Assembly: GCF_900066015.1 (NCBI RefSeq)
Contig: NZ_LN890656.1
Span: 124,001-188,000, forward strand
DNA from: Candidatus Promineifilum breve
Lineage (GTDB): Bacteria > Chloroflexota > Anaerolineae > Promineifilales > Promineifilaceae
Direction of reading: 5' to 3'
DNA length: 64,000 bases
The notes beneath the pieces were generated by a model. It had not been told where the DNA came from, ran no database searches, and was given only the letters and a program-made list of their open reading frames with translations. The position numbers and the translations under genes were made by a program. Within the stretch, counting starts at the first letter, position 1. The number at the start of each line of letters is the position of its first letter. Positions 16,663 through 25,811 of the stretch are shown here, one piece after another.

Positions 16663-19413
16663 ATGAGCGATAATATTACCCGTAGTACCGCGCACAACGT
16701 GTTGCGCATGGAGAAGAACCCGCTGGAAGTTATGTTCAAGCCGCGCAGCGTGGCCGTGGTGGGGGCCACCGAGCGGCCGGGCAGCGTGGCCCGCACCATC
16801 CTGTGGAACCTGATCTCGACTTCGTTCGGCGGCACCATCTTCCCGGTGAATCCCAAGTACAACAGCATCCTGGGCATCAAGGCTTACCCCAGCATCGGCG
16901 ACATCCCCGACCCGGTCGATCTGGCGGTCATCGTGACCCCCGCGCCCAGCGTGCCGGCCATCATCGAGGAGTGCGTGGCCGCCGGCTGCCATGCGGCGAT
17001 CATCATCTCGGCCGGCTTCAAGGAGACCGGCCCCGCGGGCGCGGCGCTGGAGCAGGAAATCCTGAAGATCGCCCGGCGCGGCAACATGCGCATCATCGGC
17101 CCCAACTGCCTGGGGGTGATGAACCCCATCACCGGGCTGAATGCCACCTTCGCCAGCACCATGGCCCGCCCCGGCTCGGTGGGCTTCATCAGCCAATCGG
17201 GCGCGCTGCTGACGGCCATCCTCGACTGGAGCTTCGCCGAGAACGTCGGCTTCAGCGCCTTCGTGTCCATCGGCTCGATGCTCGACGTGGGCTGGGGCGA
17301 CCTGATCTATTATCTGGGCGACGACCCCAACACGAAGGCCATCGTCATGTACATGGAGTCGATCGGCGACGCGCGCTCCTTCCTGTCGGCCGCCCGCGAG
17401 GTGGCCCTGACCAAGCCGATCATCGTCATCAAGCCGGGGCGCACCGAAGAGGCGGCCAAGGCGGCGGCGTCCCACACCGGCTCGTTGACCGGCGGCGACG
17501 AGGTGCTGGCCGCCGCGTTCCGTCGCAGCGGCGTGTTGCGTGTCGATAGCATCTCCGACCTGTTCAACATGGCCGAGGTGCTGAGCAAGCAGCCCCGGCC
17601 GCGCGGCCCGCGCCTCAGCATCGTGACCAATGCCGGCGGCCCCGGCGTGCTGGCGACCGACGCGCTGATCACCAACGGCGGCCAACTGGCCCCCATCTCC
17701 GACGAGGCGATGGCCGCCTATAACAAGCTGCTGCCCGCGCCCTGGAGCCACAACAACCCCATCGACATCCTGGGCGACGCCGACGCCGGCCGCTATGCCG
17801 AATCGATCAAGATCGCCATCAACGACCACGACAGCGACGGCACGCTGGTCATCCTGACGCCGCAGGCCATGACCAACCCGACCGAGACGGCCCGCGCCCT
17901 GGTCGACCAGTTCGCCCGCCCAGCCGGCCACGTCTACGGCAAGCCGATTCTCGCCAGTTGGATGGGCGGCCCGGAAGTGAGCAGCGGCAAGGACATGCTC
18001 AACAAGGCCAACATTCCCACCTTCGACTACCCCGACACGGCGGCGCGCATCTTCAACTATATGTGGCGCTACCAGCGGCGGCTGACGGCCCTCTACCAGA
18101 CGCCGGAGATGGCCCAGGACTTCGGCGAGACGGGCTTCAAGCATTACCTGATCAAGGAGATGCTGGAGCAGATTCGGGCCACCGGTCGCACCATTCTGAC
18201 CGAGTACGAATCGAAGCAGGTGCTGGAAGCCTACGACATTCCCACCACGCCCACGCGGCTGGCCGGCAGCGCCGACGAAGCCGCGGCCATCGCCGCCGAG
18301 ATCGGCTTCCCGGTGGTCGTGAAGCTCAATTCGGAGACCATCACCCACAAGACCGACGTGGGCGGCGTGCGGCTCGACCTGACCAACGCCGACGAGGTGC
18401 GCAACGCCTTCCTGACGATGGAGAAGGCCGTGGCCGAGAAGTATAGCCCGCGCGATTTCCTGGGCGTCACGGTGCAGCCGATGTTGCGCCTGCATGACGG
18501 CTACGAACTGATCCTGGGTTCCAGCCCCGACCCGCAGTTTGGGCCGGTGGTGCTGTTCGGCACGGGCGGCACGCTGGTGGAGGTGTTCAAGGATCGCGCC
18601 TTGGCCATCCCGCCGCTGAACACGACACTGGCCCGGCTGACGATGACGCGCACCAAGATCTATGAGGCGCTGAAGGGCGTGCGCGGCCGGCCGCCGGTCG
18701 ATCTGGCCGAGCTGGACAAGATTTTCGTGCGCTTCAGCCAGTTGGTGATCGAGCAGCGCTGGATCAAAGAGATCGACATTAACCCGCTGTTCGCCAGCCA
18801 CGAGCAGCTGATCGCCCTCGACGGCCGCGTGGTTCTCTACGAGCCGGAGGTGACCGAAGATCAGTTGCCGCGCCTGGCGATTCGCCCCTACCCGACGAAC
18901 TACGTGAAGCAGTTCAACAACAAGGGCGGCGAGGCGTTTGTGCTGCGGCCGATTCGCCCCGAGGACGAGCCGAAGATGGTGCAGTTCCACGAGAAGCTGT
19001 CGGAGCAGAGCGTCTATCTGCGCTACTTCCGGGCCTTCAAGTTGGATCAGCGCGTGGAGCACGAGCGGCTGACGCGCATCTGCTACGTCGATTACGACCG
19101 CACCATCGCCCTGGTGGTGGAACACACCGACCCGGCCACGGCCGAGACGGCCATCGTGGCCGTGGCCCGTCTGACACGGCTGCCCAACCCGGAGGAGGCC
19201 GAGTTCGCCATGCTGGTGCGCGACGACTTCCAGGGGCGCGGCGTGGGCACGCAACTGCTGCAAAACCTGCTCGACTTCGGCCGCGACGAGGGCATCAAGC
19301 GCGTGGTGGCCTTCATGCTGCCGGAGAACCGGGGGATGATTGAGATTAGCGAGAAGCTGGGGTTTGCGATGGGAAGGGAGGATGAGATGGTGAAGGCGGT
19401 GAAGGAACTTTAA
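16663..19413 (+). CDS. ADP-forming acyl-CoA synthetase fused to GNAT acetyltransferase (Pat-like)
   Basis: 916 residues. A CoA-binding Rossmann domain (about 25-155; [12 protein letters not shown]) is followed by a succinyl-CoA-ligase-like domain with the phospho-histidine loop [11 protein letters not shown] (near 275) and an ATP-grasp domain (about 495-720; [20 protein letters not shown]). A C-terminal GNAT domain lies at about 740-916 with the acetyl-CoA loop [13 protein letters not shown]. This order matches bacterial protein acetyltransferase Pat. Here the ligase part keeps its catalytic histidine, so it may make acetyl-CoA with ATP, acetylate proteins, or both. AGGAG precedes ATG 16663. 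A paralogue without GNAT lies at 40270-42411. Confidence 0.92.
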   Translation: MSDNITRSTAHNVLRMEKNPLEVMFKPRSVAVVGATERPGSVARTILWNLISTSFGGTIFPVNPKYNSILGIKAYPSIGDIPDPVDLAVIVTPAPSVPAIIEECVAAGCHAAIIISAGFKETGPAGAALEQEILKIARRGNMRIIGPNCLGVMNPITGLNATFASTMARPGSVGFISQSGALLTAILDWSFAENVGFSAFVSIGSMLDVGWGDLIYYLGDDPNTKAIVMYMESIGDARSFLSAAREVALTKPIIVIKPGRTEEAAKAAASHTGSLTGGDEVLAAAFRRSGVLRVDSISDLFNMAEVLSKQPRPRGPRLSIVTNAGGPGVLATDALITNGGQLAPISDEAMAAYNKLLPAPWSHNNPIDILGDADAGRYAESIKIAINDHDSDGTLVILTPQAMTNPTETARALVDQFARPAGHVYGKPILASWMGGPEVSSGKDMLNKANIPTFDYPDTAARIFNYMWRYQRRLTALYQTPEMAQDFGETGFKHYLIKEMLEQIRATGRTILTEYESKQVLEAYDIPTTPTRLAGSADEAAAIAAEIGFPVVVKLNSETITHKTDVGGVRLDLTNADEVRNAFLTMEKAVAEKYSPRDFLGVTVQPMLRLHDGYELILGSSPDPQFGPVVLFGTGGTLVEVFKDRALAIPPLNTTLARLTMTRTKIYEALKGVRGRPPVDLAELDKIFVRFSQLVIEQRWIKEIDINPLFASHEQLIALDGRVVLYEPEVTEDQLPRLAIRPYPTNYVKQFNNKGGEAFVLRPIRPEDEPKMVQFHEKLSEQSVYLRYFRAFKLDQRVEHERLTRICYVDYDRTIALVVEHTDPATAETAIVAVARLTRLPNPEEAEFAMLVRDDFQGRGVGTQLLQNLLDFGRDEGIKRVVAFMLPENRGMIEISEKLGFAMGREDEMVKAVKEL

Positions 19414-19483
19414 GCAGTGGGCAGTGGGCAGTGGGCAGTGGGCAGTGGGCAGTGGGCAGTGGGCAGTGGGCAGTGGGCAGTGG
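19414..19483 (+). repeat. Ten perfect tandem GCAGTGG heptamers (H1)
   Basis: Ten uninterrupted 7-base copies begin right after the stop codon of the preceding gene. A hexamer run (CTGTCG)n and a degenerate complementary arm (to about 19570) follow. Confidence 0.95.
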
Positions 19484-19581
19484 GTCGCAATCGCTGTCGC
19501 TGTCGCTGTCGCAATCGTTCTTTGGCAGGTCAGTGGGCCGAGATGACTGCCGACTGACCACTGTCCACTTTTTGGCGGTGA

Positions 19582-19836
19582 ATGTATATGCACCACATAA
19601 TCGCTATCAACTTATTGGGCGGGTATTCGCTTGAAGTGGAATTCTCGGACGGATTGAGAAAGGTCATTGACCTGACGCCCTATATCGGCGAGGGCATCTC
19701 GGCCGCGCTGCTGGACGAAGCCTATTTTCGACAGGTCGCAATCGAGAGCGGCGGCGGGTTGGCCTGGCCCAACGGGTATGATTTCTGTCCGAATTTTCTT
19801 TATAGCGATGTGGGGTCGTTGGCGTTGGCTGTTTAG
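19582..19836 (+). CDS. Small DUF2442-domain protein
   Basis: 84 residues from ATG 19582; ATG 19588 (MHHIIAINLLGGY) is an equally good start. The pattern GYSLEVEFSDGLRKVIDLTPYIG..LDEAYFRQVAIESGGGLAWPNGYDFCPNFLY is that of DUF2442 proteins, small soluble proteins often found beside toxin-antitoxin or nuclease genes; no activity is established. Its TAG stop (19834-19836) is formed by the first bases of a P1 palindrome, so the native C-terminus may have been altered. Confidence 0.75.
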   Translation: MYMHHIIAINLLGGYSLEVEFSDGLRKVIDLTPYIGEGISAALLDEAYFRQVAIESGGGLAWPNGYDFCPNFLYSDVGSLALAV

Positions 19837-19869
19837 AAACCGAGTTTCTGCGGAGAAATTCGGTTTCTA
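19834..19869. repeat. P1 palindrome forming the stop codons of two convergent genes
   Basis: 36-base imperfect palindrome TAGAAACCGAG..TTCGGTTTCTA. Its left TAG ends the DUF2442 gene; its right CTA (TAG on the minus strand) ends the helicase remnant. Confidence 0.9.
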
Positions 19870-20883
19870 CACCCGATACCGCTCCTCCTCGGCCACATTC
19901 TCAAAAATCTGCTCATATTCCGCTACCCGCAACACGGTATCGAAGCCGCCCACGTACTGCTCGCCGGCGTGTTTGTTGATGCCGGTGTATTCCAGGCTGC
20001 TATCCTCGTAGCGCTTGAATTTGAAGACGGCGTCATTCATCAAGCTGCTGTTGAAGAGGTTCAGGCTGACCAGCAGTTCAAAGTCCTTCACGCCCAGGCC
20101 GGTCACCTTCTTGAACAGCCCCGGCTCCAGTTGGGTGATGACGTCGCGCAGCGTGTGCTCGCGGTAATCGGTCAGGTACATGAATACCGGCACGCGGGTG
20201 GCGAACTTGATCAGCTTTTCCTGAATTTGTTTGCGCAGGCCCTTGGCTTTCTTTTCGTCCTCGGTCAGTTGCGTTTTCTCTTTCTCGCTCACTTCCCGGT
20301 CGTTGGCTTCCTTGCGCGCCTTCTTCACCGCTTCCGATTTGTTGATGATCGTCTCAATGTCCTGATTGAGACTGCGGAACCCCTCGATGCTCATCAGCGC
20401 GTCGAGGGCGGCCTTGTTTTCCATCAGCCGCTTGAGCGTGGCGTTGTCCACGTTGACCAGCAGGGCGCTCTCCCAGCGGCGGGCCAGCAGCGTGGCCGTG
20501 GTGCCGCTCATGGCCATGTCCAATATGCCGGCGGCGTCGATGCGCTTCATGCTGCTGCCGTCGTAGGCCAGCACGGGCAGGAAGCTGATGAACTCAGTGA
20601 CCTTGTTCTCGGGGCTGGTGGTCTCGTCCACGTTCAGGCGGCAGCTATAGTCGGCGATCTGGCGCAGGGCGCGGTTGGGGGCGAAGTCGAAGACGTAGCA
20701 CTCCTGCTTGATGATCGTCTCCGCGTGGGGCGATTGGCCGTCGGGGTTGCGCACCGTCCACGGCGACTGCACCCGGAAGGCGGCCTGGAAATAGGTCTCC
20801 GGCGTGGACAGGTTGCGCAGCATGAAGATGCCCGTCCACGGCCGCACCGTGACACGGGTAACTGAAATCATCTGTATGCTCAA
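19867..20883 (-). pseudogene. C-terminal remnant of a restriction-system helicase
   Basis: 338 codons remain open. The start of homology, VTVRPWTGIFMLRNL then ETYFQAAFRVQSPW, reads like helicase motifs V-VI (Q..R) of the large DEAD-box helicases found in R-M operons. The domains with Walker A and the DEAD box are absent. The rest (FMYLTDYREHTLRDVI, GVKDFELLVSLNLFNS, FKRYEDSSLEYTGINKH) is the conserved tail of that group. GC-rich codon use stops abruptly at about 20860, where the AT-rich Dcm cassette begins. The N-terminal piece of a methylase from the same kind of operon lies on the other side (24163-24474). Most likely non-functional. Confidence 0.72.
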
Positions 20884-21185
20884 TGGAAATTATGTGCTAA
20901 TATCAGTTCAGTCGTAATTGGTTATACCAATGACCGGACGCGAAACATGAATCCAAGTGACGTGCAAATTCTGCTCTATTCTGTATAGGCCATGCATAGT
21001 GAAAACACATGTAGTGGCTTTATTTATCATGTACTGGTTTTGACTGATGACTGCACGCTGTTCATATTTGAAGAAGCGATTTCTTTTGAGCAGACAGGGT
21101 TTTTTTGCAGGTAAAATATCCTACATCTGTTCCGGTGGTTGAGTAAAAAGATTATTAATAGTTGTCAACGGGAATGATTCCTCGT
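20884..21185. other. AT-rich gap upstream of the Dcm-type methylase
   Basis: 302 bases with composition unlike the rest of the window and none of its repeat families. It presumably holds the cassette promoter, but I could not place -35/-10 boxes convincingly, and I see no C-protein gene. Confidence 0.5.
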
Positions 21186-22301
21186 ATGAGCGAAACAACA
21201 ACGGTTTATTCAGGCGACCACATGGCCGGATTTACTTTTATAGATCTATTCGCCGGTATCGGAGGCATGAGACTTGGTTTTGAGTCAGTAGGTGGAAAGT
21301 GTATTTTTACAAGTGAGTGGAACAAGTACGCAAACGAAACCTACCTAGCGAATTTCAAGGTTGATCATGAAATAGCAGGTGATATTACCCGCTTAGACGT
21401 TGAAGCTATTCCAACACACGATGTGTTGTTGGCAGGATTTCCTTGTCAACCGTTCTCAATTGCCGGAGTATCAAAAAAAAATGCTCTGGGTATGCCCCAC
21501 GGATTTGAATGCGAAACACAAGGCACTCTATTTTTCGATATCGAACGAATAATTGAATATCACAAACCCTCTGCCTTTCTTCTGGAGAATGTAAAAAACC
21601 TGACAAGCCACGACAAAGGAAGAACATTTCGGGTCATTGTTCAAACTTTGCGGGATAAATTGGGCTACTCGCTTTCATGGCGAGTAATAAACGCCAAGGG
21701 GTATCTCCCCCAGAACAGAGAACGCATTTTCATTCTTGGCATGAGAGAGGATCGTGGTTTAAGACTTGAGAATATGAATATCATAGGTCCAATGGATGGC
21801 CCATATCTCGCTTCCATCCTGCATCCAGAGGACGGTTCAGAACAGGCAGAGCCACCTTATACTGAAGGTGATAAGGCCAAGGTAGCTGATAAGTACACTC
21901 TATCTGCCCATTTATGGGAATATTTACAGGCTTATGCCAGTAAGCACAAGTCTCAAGGCCACGGCTTTGGATATGGTCTGGTGGGTCCTGAAGATACGGC
22001 GCGCACACTGTCGGCCCGGTATTATAAAGATGGATCAGAAATTCTTATTAAACAGGAGCAGGGTCGCCCAAGACGCCTGACGCCGAGAGAATGTGCCCGG
22101 CTAATGGGTTTTGATGTATTTGGAGAGTCATGTTTTAAAATCCCGGTTTCTGATACACAGGCATATCGACAGTTTGGTAATTCGGTGGCTGTACCTGTGG
22201 TGAGGGAAATTGCCAATTTTATGAAACCGTGGTTAGTAGACAGTAATTACCAGTATGCCTCGGACGGACAACGACGACTGGTAATCCATGAAAAGGCCTG
22301 A
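21186..22301 (+). CDS. Dcm/EcoRII-type DNA (cytosine-5) methyltransferase
   Basis: 371 residues from ATG 21186 (ATG 21222 or upstream codons are possible). The C5-methylase motifs occur in order: I DLFAGIGG (about 20-27), [10 protein letters not shown] (about 84-91, catalytic Cys), [29 protein letters not shown]. The recognition and C-terminal region ([36 protein letters not shown]) closely recalls E. coli Dcm, which methylates the second C of CCWGG. The two downstream genes (Vsr, and an enzyme of a CCWGG-cutting family) support that specificity. It is AT-rich against GC-rich neighbours, implying recent transfer. Confidence 0.93.
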   Translation: MSETTTVYSGDHMAGFTFIDLFAGIGGMRLGFESVGGKCIFTSEWNKYANETYLANFKVDHEIAGDITRLDVEAIPTHDVLLAGFPCQPFSIAGVSKKNALGMPHGFECETQGTLFFDIERIIEYHKPSAFLLENVKNLTSHDKGRTFRVIVQTLRDKLGYSLSWRVINAKGYLPQNRERIFILGMREDRGLRLENMNIIGPMDGPYLASILHPEDGSEQAEPPYTEGDKAKVADKYTLSAHLWEYLQAYASKHKSQGHGFGYGLVGPEDTARTLSARYYKDGSEILIKQEQGRPRRLTPRECARLMGFDVFGESCFKIPVSDTQAYRQFGNSVAVPVVREIANFMKPWLVDSNYQYASDGQRRLVIHEKA

Positions 22302-22304
22302 AAG

Positions 22305-22766
22305 ATGCCGGACATTGTTACCAAAGAAACCCGTAGTCGCATGATGTCGGGAATTCGTGGTAAGGATACAAAACCCGAAATATTAATAAGGCGAAGTCTG
22401 CATGCGATGGGGTTCCGATACAAGCTTCATGATGCGAAATTGCCGGGTAAACCAGATCTAGTGTTTCCTAAATATCGCGCAGTTATCTTTGTTAATGGAT
22501 GCTTCTGGCATGGACATGACTGTTATCTTTTCAAGTGGCCATCCACGCGCCAGGAATTCTGGGCTAATAAGATTGGCCGTACCGTCGAAAGGGATAAGGA
22601 AAACAATGTCGCACTGATGAACGCCGGCTGGCGCGTTTTACGAATATGGGAGTGCGCGATTAAGGGGAGGGGGAGGCTTCCTCTGGATATAATAGCCAAG
22701 GAAGCAGCCGAATGGCTGATGTCTTCGGAAAAAATTATCGAAATCAAAGGAAAATTGTCGACGTGA
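22305..22766 (+). CDS. vsr: Very-short-patch repair endonuclease (T:G mismatch)
   Basis: 153 residues, the usual Vsr length. Typical blocks: VTKETRSRMMSGIRGKDTKPE at the N-terminus, GKPDLVFPKYRAVIFVNGCF (catalytic Asp), FWHGHDC (the two histidines) and AGWRVLRIWECAI. Vsr nicks beside T opposite G left when 5-methylcytosine deaminates in CTWGG, so it guards the methylase's own sites from mutation. It starts three bases after the methylase stop and is surely co-transcribed. Confidence 0.95.
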   Translation: MPDIVTKETRSRMMSGIRGKDTKPEILIRRSLHAMGFRYKLHDAKLPGKPDLVFPKYRAVIFVNGCFWHGHDCYLFKWPSTRQEFWANKIGRTVERDKENNVALMNAGWRVLRIWECAIKGRGRLPLDIIAKEAAEWLMSSEKIIEIKGKLST

Positions 22767-22812
22767 TCTCTTGAATGAAGCTTAACAACAATATAGACCA
22801 GAAATTATTACC

Positions 22813-24114
22813 ATGAGCATTACCGATTACGATCAGTTGATCCATCTTTTCCGTAACGCGGGTGTTGTCCGCCTTTACATTAAGCGGCTTTCTCCAAACG
22901 ATAATTCAAAGAACCAGATTTATCTGGGCTCTGATTTCCAAACACTAAATATCTTGCCTCATCGTACACCTGTACGCGAAAAAGATAATTTCAAGGCTCA
23001 CCTGAACCTTGAATGGTTAGATGAATCAGGTAATTTGAATAAAGCCCCTACAGCTCAACTTATACTGTACCCCCAATACCCTGAGGTAAGAATGTCGGGA
23101 TTTCTGAAGGGAGCTGCTAACGCTCCAAACAGACTGTTGACCTCTCGGGATGAAGGTCGTGTCATGTTTCTGGGGGTGGCTGCTAGCGACAAGATTATTG
23201 GTTATGTAATCGACAGGGATAATCCAATATCGTCAGTAATCGCCCGATTGATTGATACAAACTCGGCTGGTGTTTTCACTGAAATATTTATTGGTGAAAC
23301 AAATCTCCGGGAATTGCTTCTAAAATTGGCAGAGATATACCGAAAAGGCTGGATTGATTCAAAAAGACTGAATTCAAATGGCAATGCAGTCCCATGCAAC
23401 GCACCAAATTGTGGCGGTTATACCCTTGAGGCAGAACTCGGTGTTACACCAAATGGGTATCCCCTGCCGGATTACCTTGACTTCGAGATCAAGCAATATG
23501 GTGTGAATAACTTTGAATCCATGAAACCTCTTTCTCCATTAACACTGATGACACCTGAGCCAACAGGTGGATATTACGTAGATATGGGCGTAGAGGCGTT
23601 TGTCCGAAAATACGGTTACACAGATAAAATGGGCAGACCAGATCGTTTAAACTTTGGTGGAATACATACAATAGGTAAAAGGACAGACATCACTGGCCTG
23701 ACCCTAAACCTGAAGGGCTACAACTCGGTCAAAGGTAATTTCGATCCCGATAATGGAGGTATTGTTCTGGAAGACGATCAGGGTCGAATTGCCGCCCTAT
23801 GGAATTTTTCGTCCTTAATGGAGCACTGGACAATCAAACATGCTCGGGCAGGTTACATTCCCTCAATGGCGAGAACTGAACTGGCCAAACAATACTCTTA
23901 TGGCCCCATAATATCTTTGGGATTGGGAACCGATTTCAAGCTGTTTCTGGATGCAATAGCTGTTGGACACATATATTACGATCCTGGGATCAAGGTAGAA
24001 AACATCTCCTCAGACCATCCAAAAACAAAACGCCGGAGTCAGTTCAGAATACGGATAAGCTCACTTTATACCCTTTACAGGTCATGGCAGGAATATAATC
24101 TTGCCGTGTTGTAG
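22813..24114 (+). CDS. EcoRII-N/MvaI-like fusion restriction endonuclease (UbaLAI-type), probable CCWGG cutter
   Basis: 433 residues in two parts. Residues about 1-170 (LYIKRLSPNDNSKNQIYL, FKAHLNLEWLDESG, PEVRMSGFLKG) resemble the B3-like effector-binding domain of EcoRII. Residues about 190-433 match the monomeric MvaI/BcnI nucleases: GGYTLEAELGV, then D220..E225-x-K227 (DYLDFEIK). The D-to-E spacing of 5 and E-x-K equal MvaI D50/E55/K57. This architecture is known from the type IIE enzyme UbaLAI. It should cut unmethylated CCWGG, with a second site as activator. Third gene of the methylase-Vsr-nuclease cassette; AT-rich. The specificity is inferred from relatives. Confidence 0.85.
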   Translation: MSITDYDQLIHLFRNAGVVRLYIKRLSPNDNSKNQIYLGSDFQTLNILPHRTPVREKDNFKAHLNLEWLDESGNLNKAPTAQLILYPQYPEVRMSGFLKGAANAPNRLLTSRDEGRVMFLGVAASDKIIGYVIDRDNPISSVIARLIDTNSAGVFTEIFIGETNLRELLLKLAEIYRKGWIDSKRLNSNGNAVPCNAPNCGGYTLEAELGVTPNGYPLPDYLDFEIKQYGVNNFESMKPLSPLTLMTPEPTGGYYVDMGVEAFVRKYGYTDKMGRPDRLNFGGIHTIGKRTDITGLTLNLKGYNSVKGNFDPDNGGIVLEDDQGRIAALWNFSSLMEHWTIKHARAGYIPSMARTELAKQYSYGPIISLGLGTDFKLFLDAIAVGHIYYDPGIKVENISSDHPKTKRRSQFRIRISSLYTLYRSWQEYNLAVL

Positions 24115-24162
24115 TCTTAGCATTCCTTAAACCGCCCGTCAATGCCCCAGCAGTCGCACTAG

Positions 24163-24474
24163 TCACTCGGTGACTTTGTCCTCCAGGATGTCGATGCCAT
24201 AGATCGACGCCACGGCCAGCACGGCGTACCGCTCATATTCCAGCCGGCTCTTGCGATAGCGCTCGGCCACCACGCGCAGCTTGCGCTCCAGGATTTCGGC
24301 CAGGAAATTGCCCGTGCCGCAGGCCGGTTCCAGAAAGCGGGCGTCGATGCGTTCGGTCTCCTGGCGCACCAGGTCGAGCATGGCGTTGACCTCGCGCGCG
24401 CCGGTGTAGACCTCGCCATGATCGACGACTCGTTTTTTGGAGACGACTTGCTTTTCCGGTGGCTTGGAATCCAT
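24163..24474 (-). pseudogene. N-terminal remnant of an Eco57I-like N6-adenine methylase
   Basis: 103 codons. GEVYTGAREVNAMLDLV, then motif I FLEPACGTGNFLAEIL (about 47-62), then YAVLAVASIYGIDILEDKVTE, where homology stops at a TGA. Motif IV (NPPY) and the recognition domain are missing, so it cannot methylate. GC-rich like the host. It lies on the same strand as the helicase remnant at 19867-20883, and together they look like the two ends of one R-M operon whose middle was replaced by the Dcm cassette. Confidence 0.75.
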
Positions 24475-25190
24475 TGCGCCCGATTACCGCCCAGCATAAT
24501 GATAGCGCCGCCGGCTTTCTGGGCAACTTACGATCCTTCGCGAAACCGAGTTTTTTCTGGCGATCTCTTGATCGCCAAACTCGGTTTCTTTCCGCCAGCC
24601 ACCCGCCACCCGCCACCCGCCACCCACCACCCACCGCCGAAGAGGGGTCAGGCAACCGAGAGAGGAAGTCACAGGTTTCCCGGCGACGCCTCTCCCGGTT
24701 GCCTGACCCCTACAATGGGGCGCACGTCTGGCCGATCGTAGGGGCGAGGTGACGGCGAATAACCGAGTCAAAACATAGAACGTTGTCTCGCCGTCGCCTC
24801 GCCCTCTTCGCCCCGGAGGGCCAGGCAACCGGGAGAGGAGGCTAAGGTTATCGGCCGACGCCCTTCCCGGTTGCCTGGCCCCTACACCTGGGTTATCGGC
24901 ATTTATTTGTCAAAACGCATGAACCCGCCGGCGGCCGAACGCCACCGCGCCACAACGCCATCGCGCGACCCGTGTCCCCCGGTGGGTTGGAAACCCACCG
25001 CTGCCACACAAAGTACGTTAAAACGCACTGAAGAGGCGCCCCCCCCCCCCGGCAACCGGCTTTAGCCGGGTTTTGTGTGGCAGCGGCGGGTTTCAACCCG
25101 CCGGCCCCTCCGGCGACCGGCCGCCACCGCGCCATCGCGCCACCCGCCACCCGCCACCCGCAACGTGTTCGCCAAATTCGTTTTCCCCCA
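24475..25190. repeat. Dense repeat cluster (P1, H2, P2 x2, P3, P4 x2) without genes
   Basis: Gene-free stretch up to the fur-like promoter. It holds a P1 variant (about 24540-24590), H2 heptamers (about 24597-24633), P2 palindromes (about 24650-24715 and 24815-24890), a P3 palindrome (about 24735-24805), P4 elements (about 24975-25035 and 25050-25110), a run of 12 C (25039-25050) and more H2 units. Confidence 0.8.
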
Positions 25191-25220
25191 TTGACAAACC
25201 ACCCCTCTGTCAATTACAAT
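25191..25220 (+). promoter_or_regulatory. Sigma-70-type promoter of the Fur-family gene
   Basis: Perfect TTGACA (25191-25196), 18-base spacer, TACAAT (25215-25220). Confidence 0.75.
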
Positions 25221-25241
25221 ACCCTTGTAACTGCAACTCGT

Positions 25242-25253
25242 TCGCAATTGCGA
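25242..25253. promoter_or_regulatory. Perfect 12-bp palindrome, candidate metalloregulator operator
   Basis: TCGCAATTGCGA between the promoter and the Fur-family start codon; plausible autoregulatory site. Confidence 0.4.
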
Positions 25254-25268
25254 CCCATTAGACACCCC

Positions 25269-25712
25269 ATGACCCACACCACCCACGACCTCGCCGCCGT
25301 CGTCCACCGCAGCGGCCACAAGCTGACCCCGCAGCGGCAGATCATCCTCGACACGTTGTGCGAGATGGGCGGGCACGTGACCGTGGCGGCGCTGTATGAG
25401 CGGGTCCACGGCCGCTATCCGGCCATCGACCGCTCCACCGTCTACCGCGCGCTGGATTTTTTCGGCGAGTTGGGGCTGGTCAGCGCGGCGACGATTGGCG
25501 GGGCGGCCGTCTATGAGATCGCCGGCGCGACGGCCGCGGGCGACGACGCGGCCCACCACCATCTGGTGTGCCTGGGCTGCGGCCACATCGACCACGCGCC
25601 GGGCGAGGCGTTCGTGGCCTTCGCCGCGCACCTTCAAGCTGCCCATGGCTTCGCCGCCGACGTGTCGCGCCTGACCATCGAGGGCCTCTGCCGTGAATGC
25701 AATGGGGAGTAG
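25269..25712 (+). CDS. Fur-family metalloregulator (Fur/Zur/Nur type)
   Basis: 147 residues. The winged helix spans about residues 10-85 (KLTPQRQIILDTL..IDRSTVYRALDFFGELGLV). The C-terminal metal-binding half has HHHLVCLGCGHIDH, with a structural-zinc CxxC and a histidine cluster, but the last pair is reduced to CREC near the end. It precedes a CbiMQO importer, so it probably senses the metal that importer carries (Zn, Ni or Co). The metal cannot be told from sequence. The start is ATG 25269, 49 bases after the -10 box. Confidence 0.88.
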   Translation: MTHTTHDLAAVVHRSGHKLTPQRQIILDTLCEMGGHVTVAALYERVHGRYPAIDRSTVYRALDFFGELGLVSAATIGGAAVYEIAGATAAGDDAAHHHLVCLGCGHIDHAPGEAFVAFAAHLQAAHGFAADVSRLTIEGLCRECNGE

Positions 25713-25794
25713 TGGACAGTGGACAGTGGGCAGTGGGCAGTGGACAGACTGCCCACTGCCCACTGCCCACTATCCACTATCCACTATCCACTAA
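25709..25794. repeat. H1 heptamer hairpin between regulator and cbiM
   Basis: CAGTGGA/CAGTGGG run then CCCACTG/TCCACTA run; begins at the stop codon of the regulator. Confidence 0.82.
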
Positions 25795-25811
25795 TCAAAA
25801 GGAGAACCGAA

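Noticed and set aside
19414-19483. Possible replication-origin iterons
   Set aside because: No initiator gene or AT-rich unwinding region nearby, and the same heptamers occur in dozens of spacers.
16477-19596. Open frame of about 1040 codons on the minus strand opposite the CoA-ligase/GNAT gene
   Set aside because: Composition is rich in H, R, G, A and V with no domain; it is the high-GC mirror of a well-recognised gene.
20884-21185. C-protein (controller) gene for the Dcm-type cassette
   Set aside because: No open frame with a helix-turn-helix fits in the gap.
19834-24474. Defence islet as a transposon or integrative element
   Set aside because: I find no transposase, integrase, tRNA target or clear terminal repeats; replacement by recombination is simpler.
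24475-25190. Several open frames of 60-110 codons
   Set aside because: All consist of translated P2, P3, P4 and H2 repeats without coding character.
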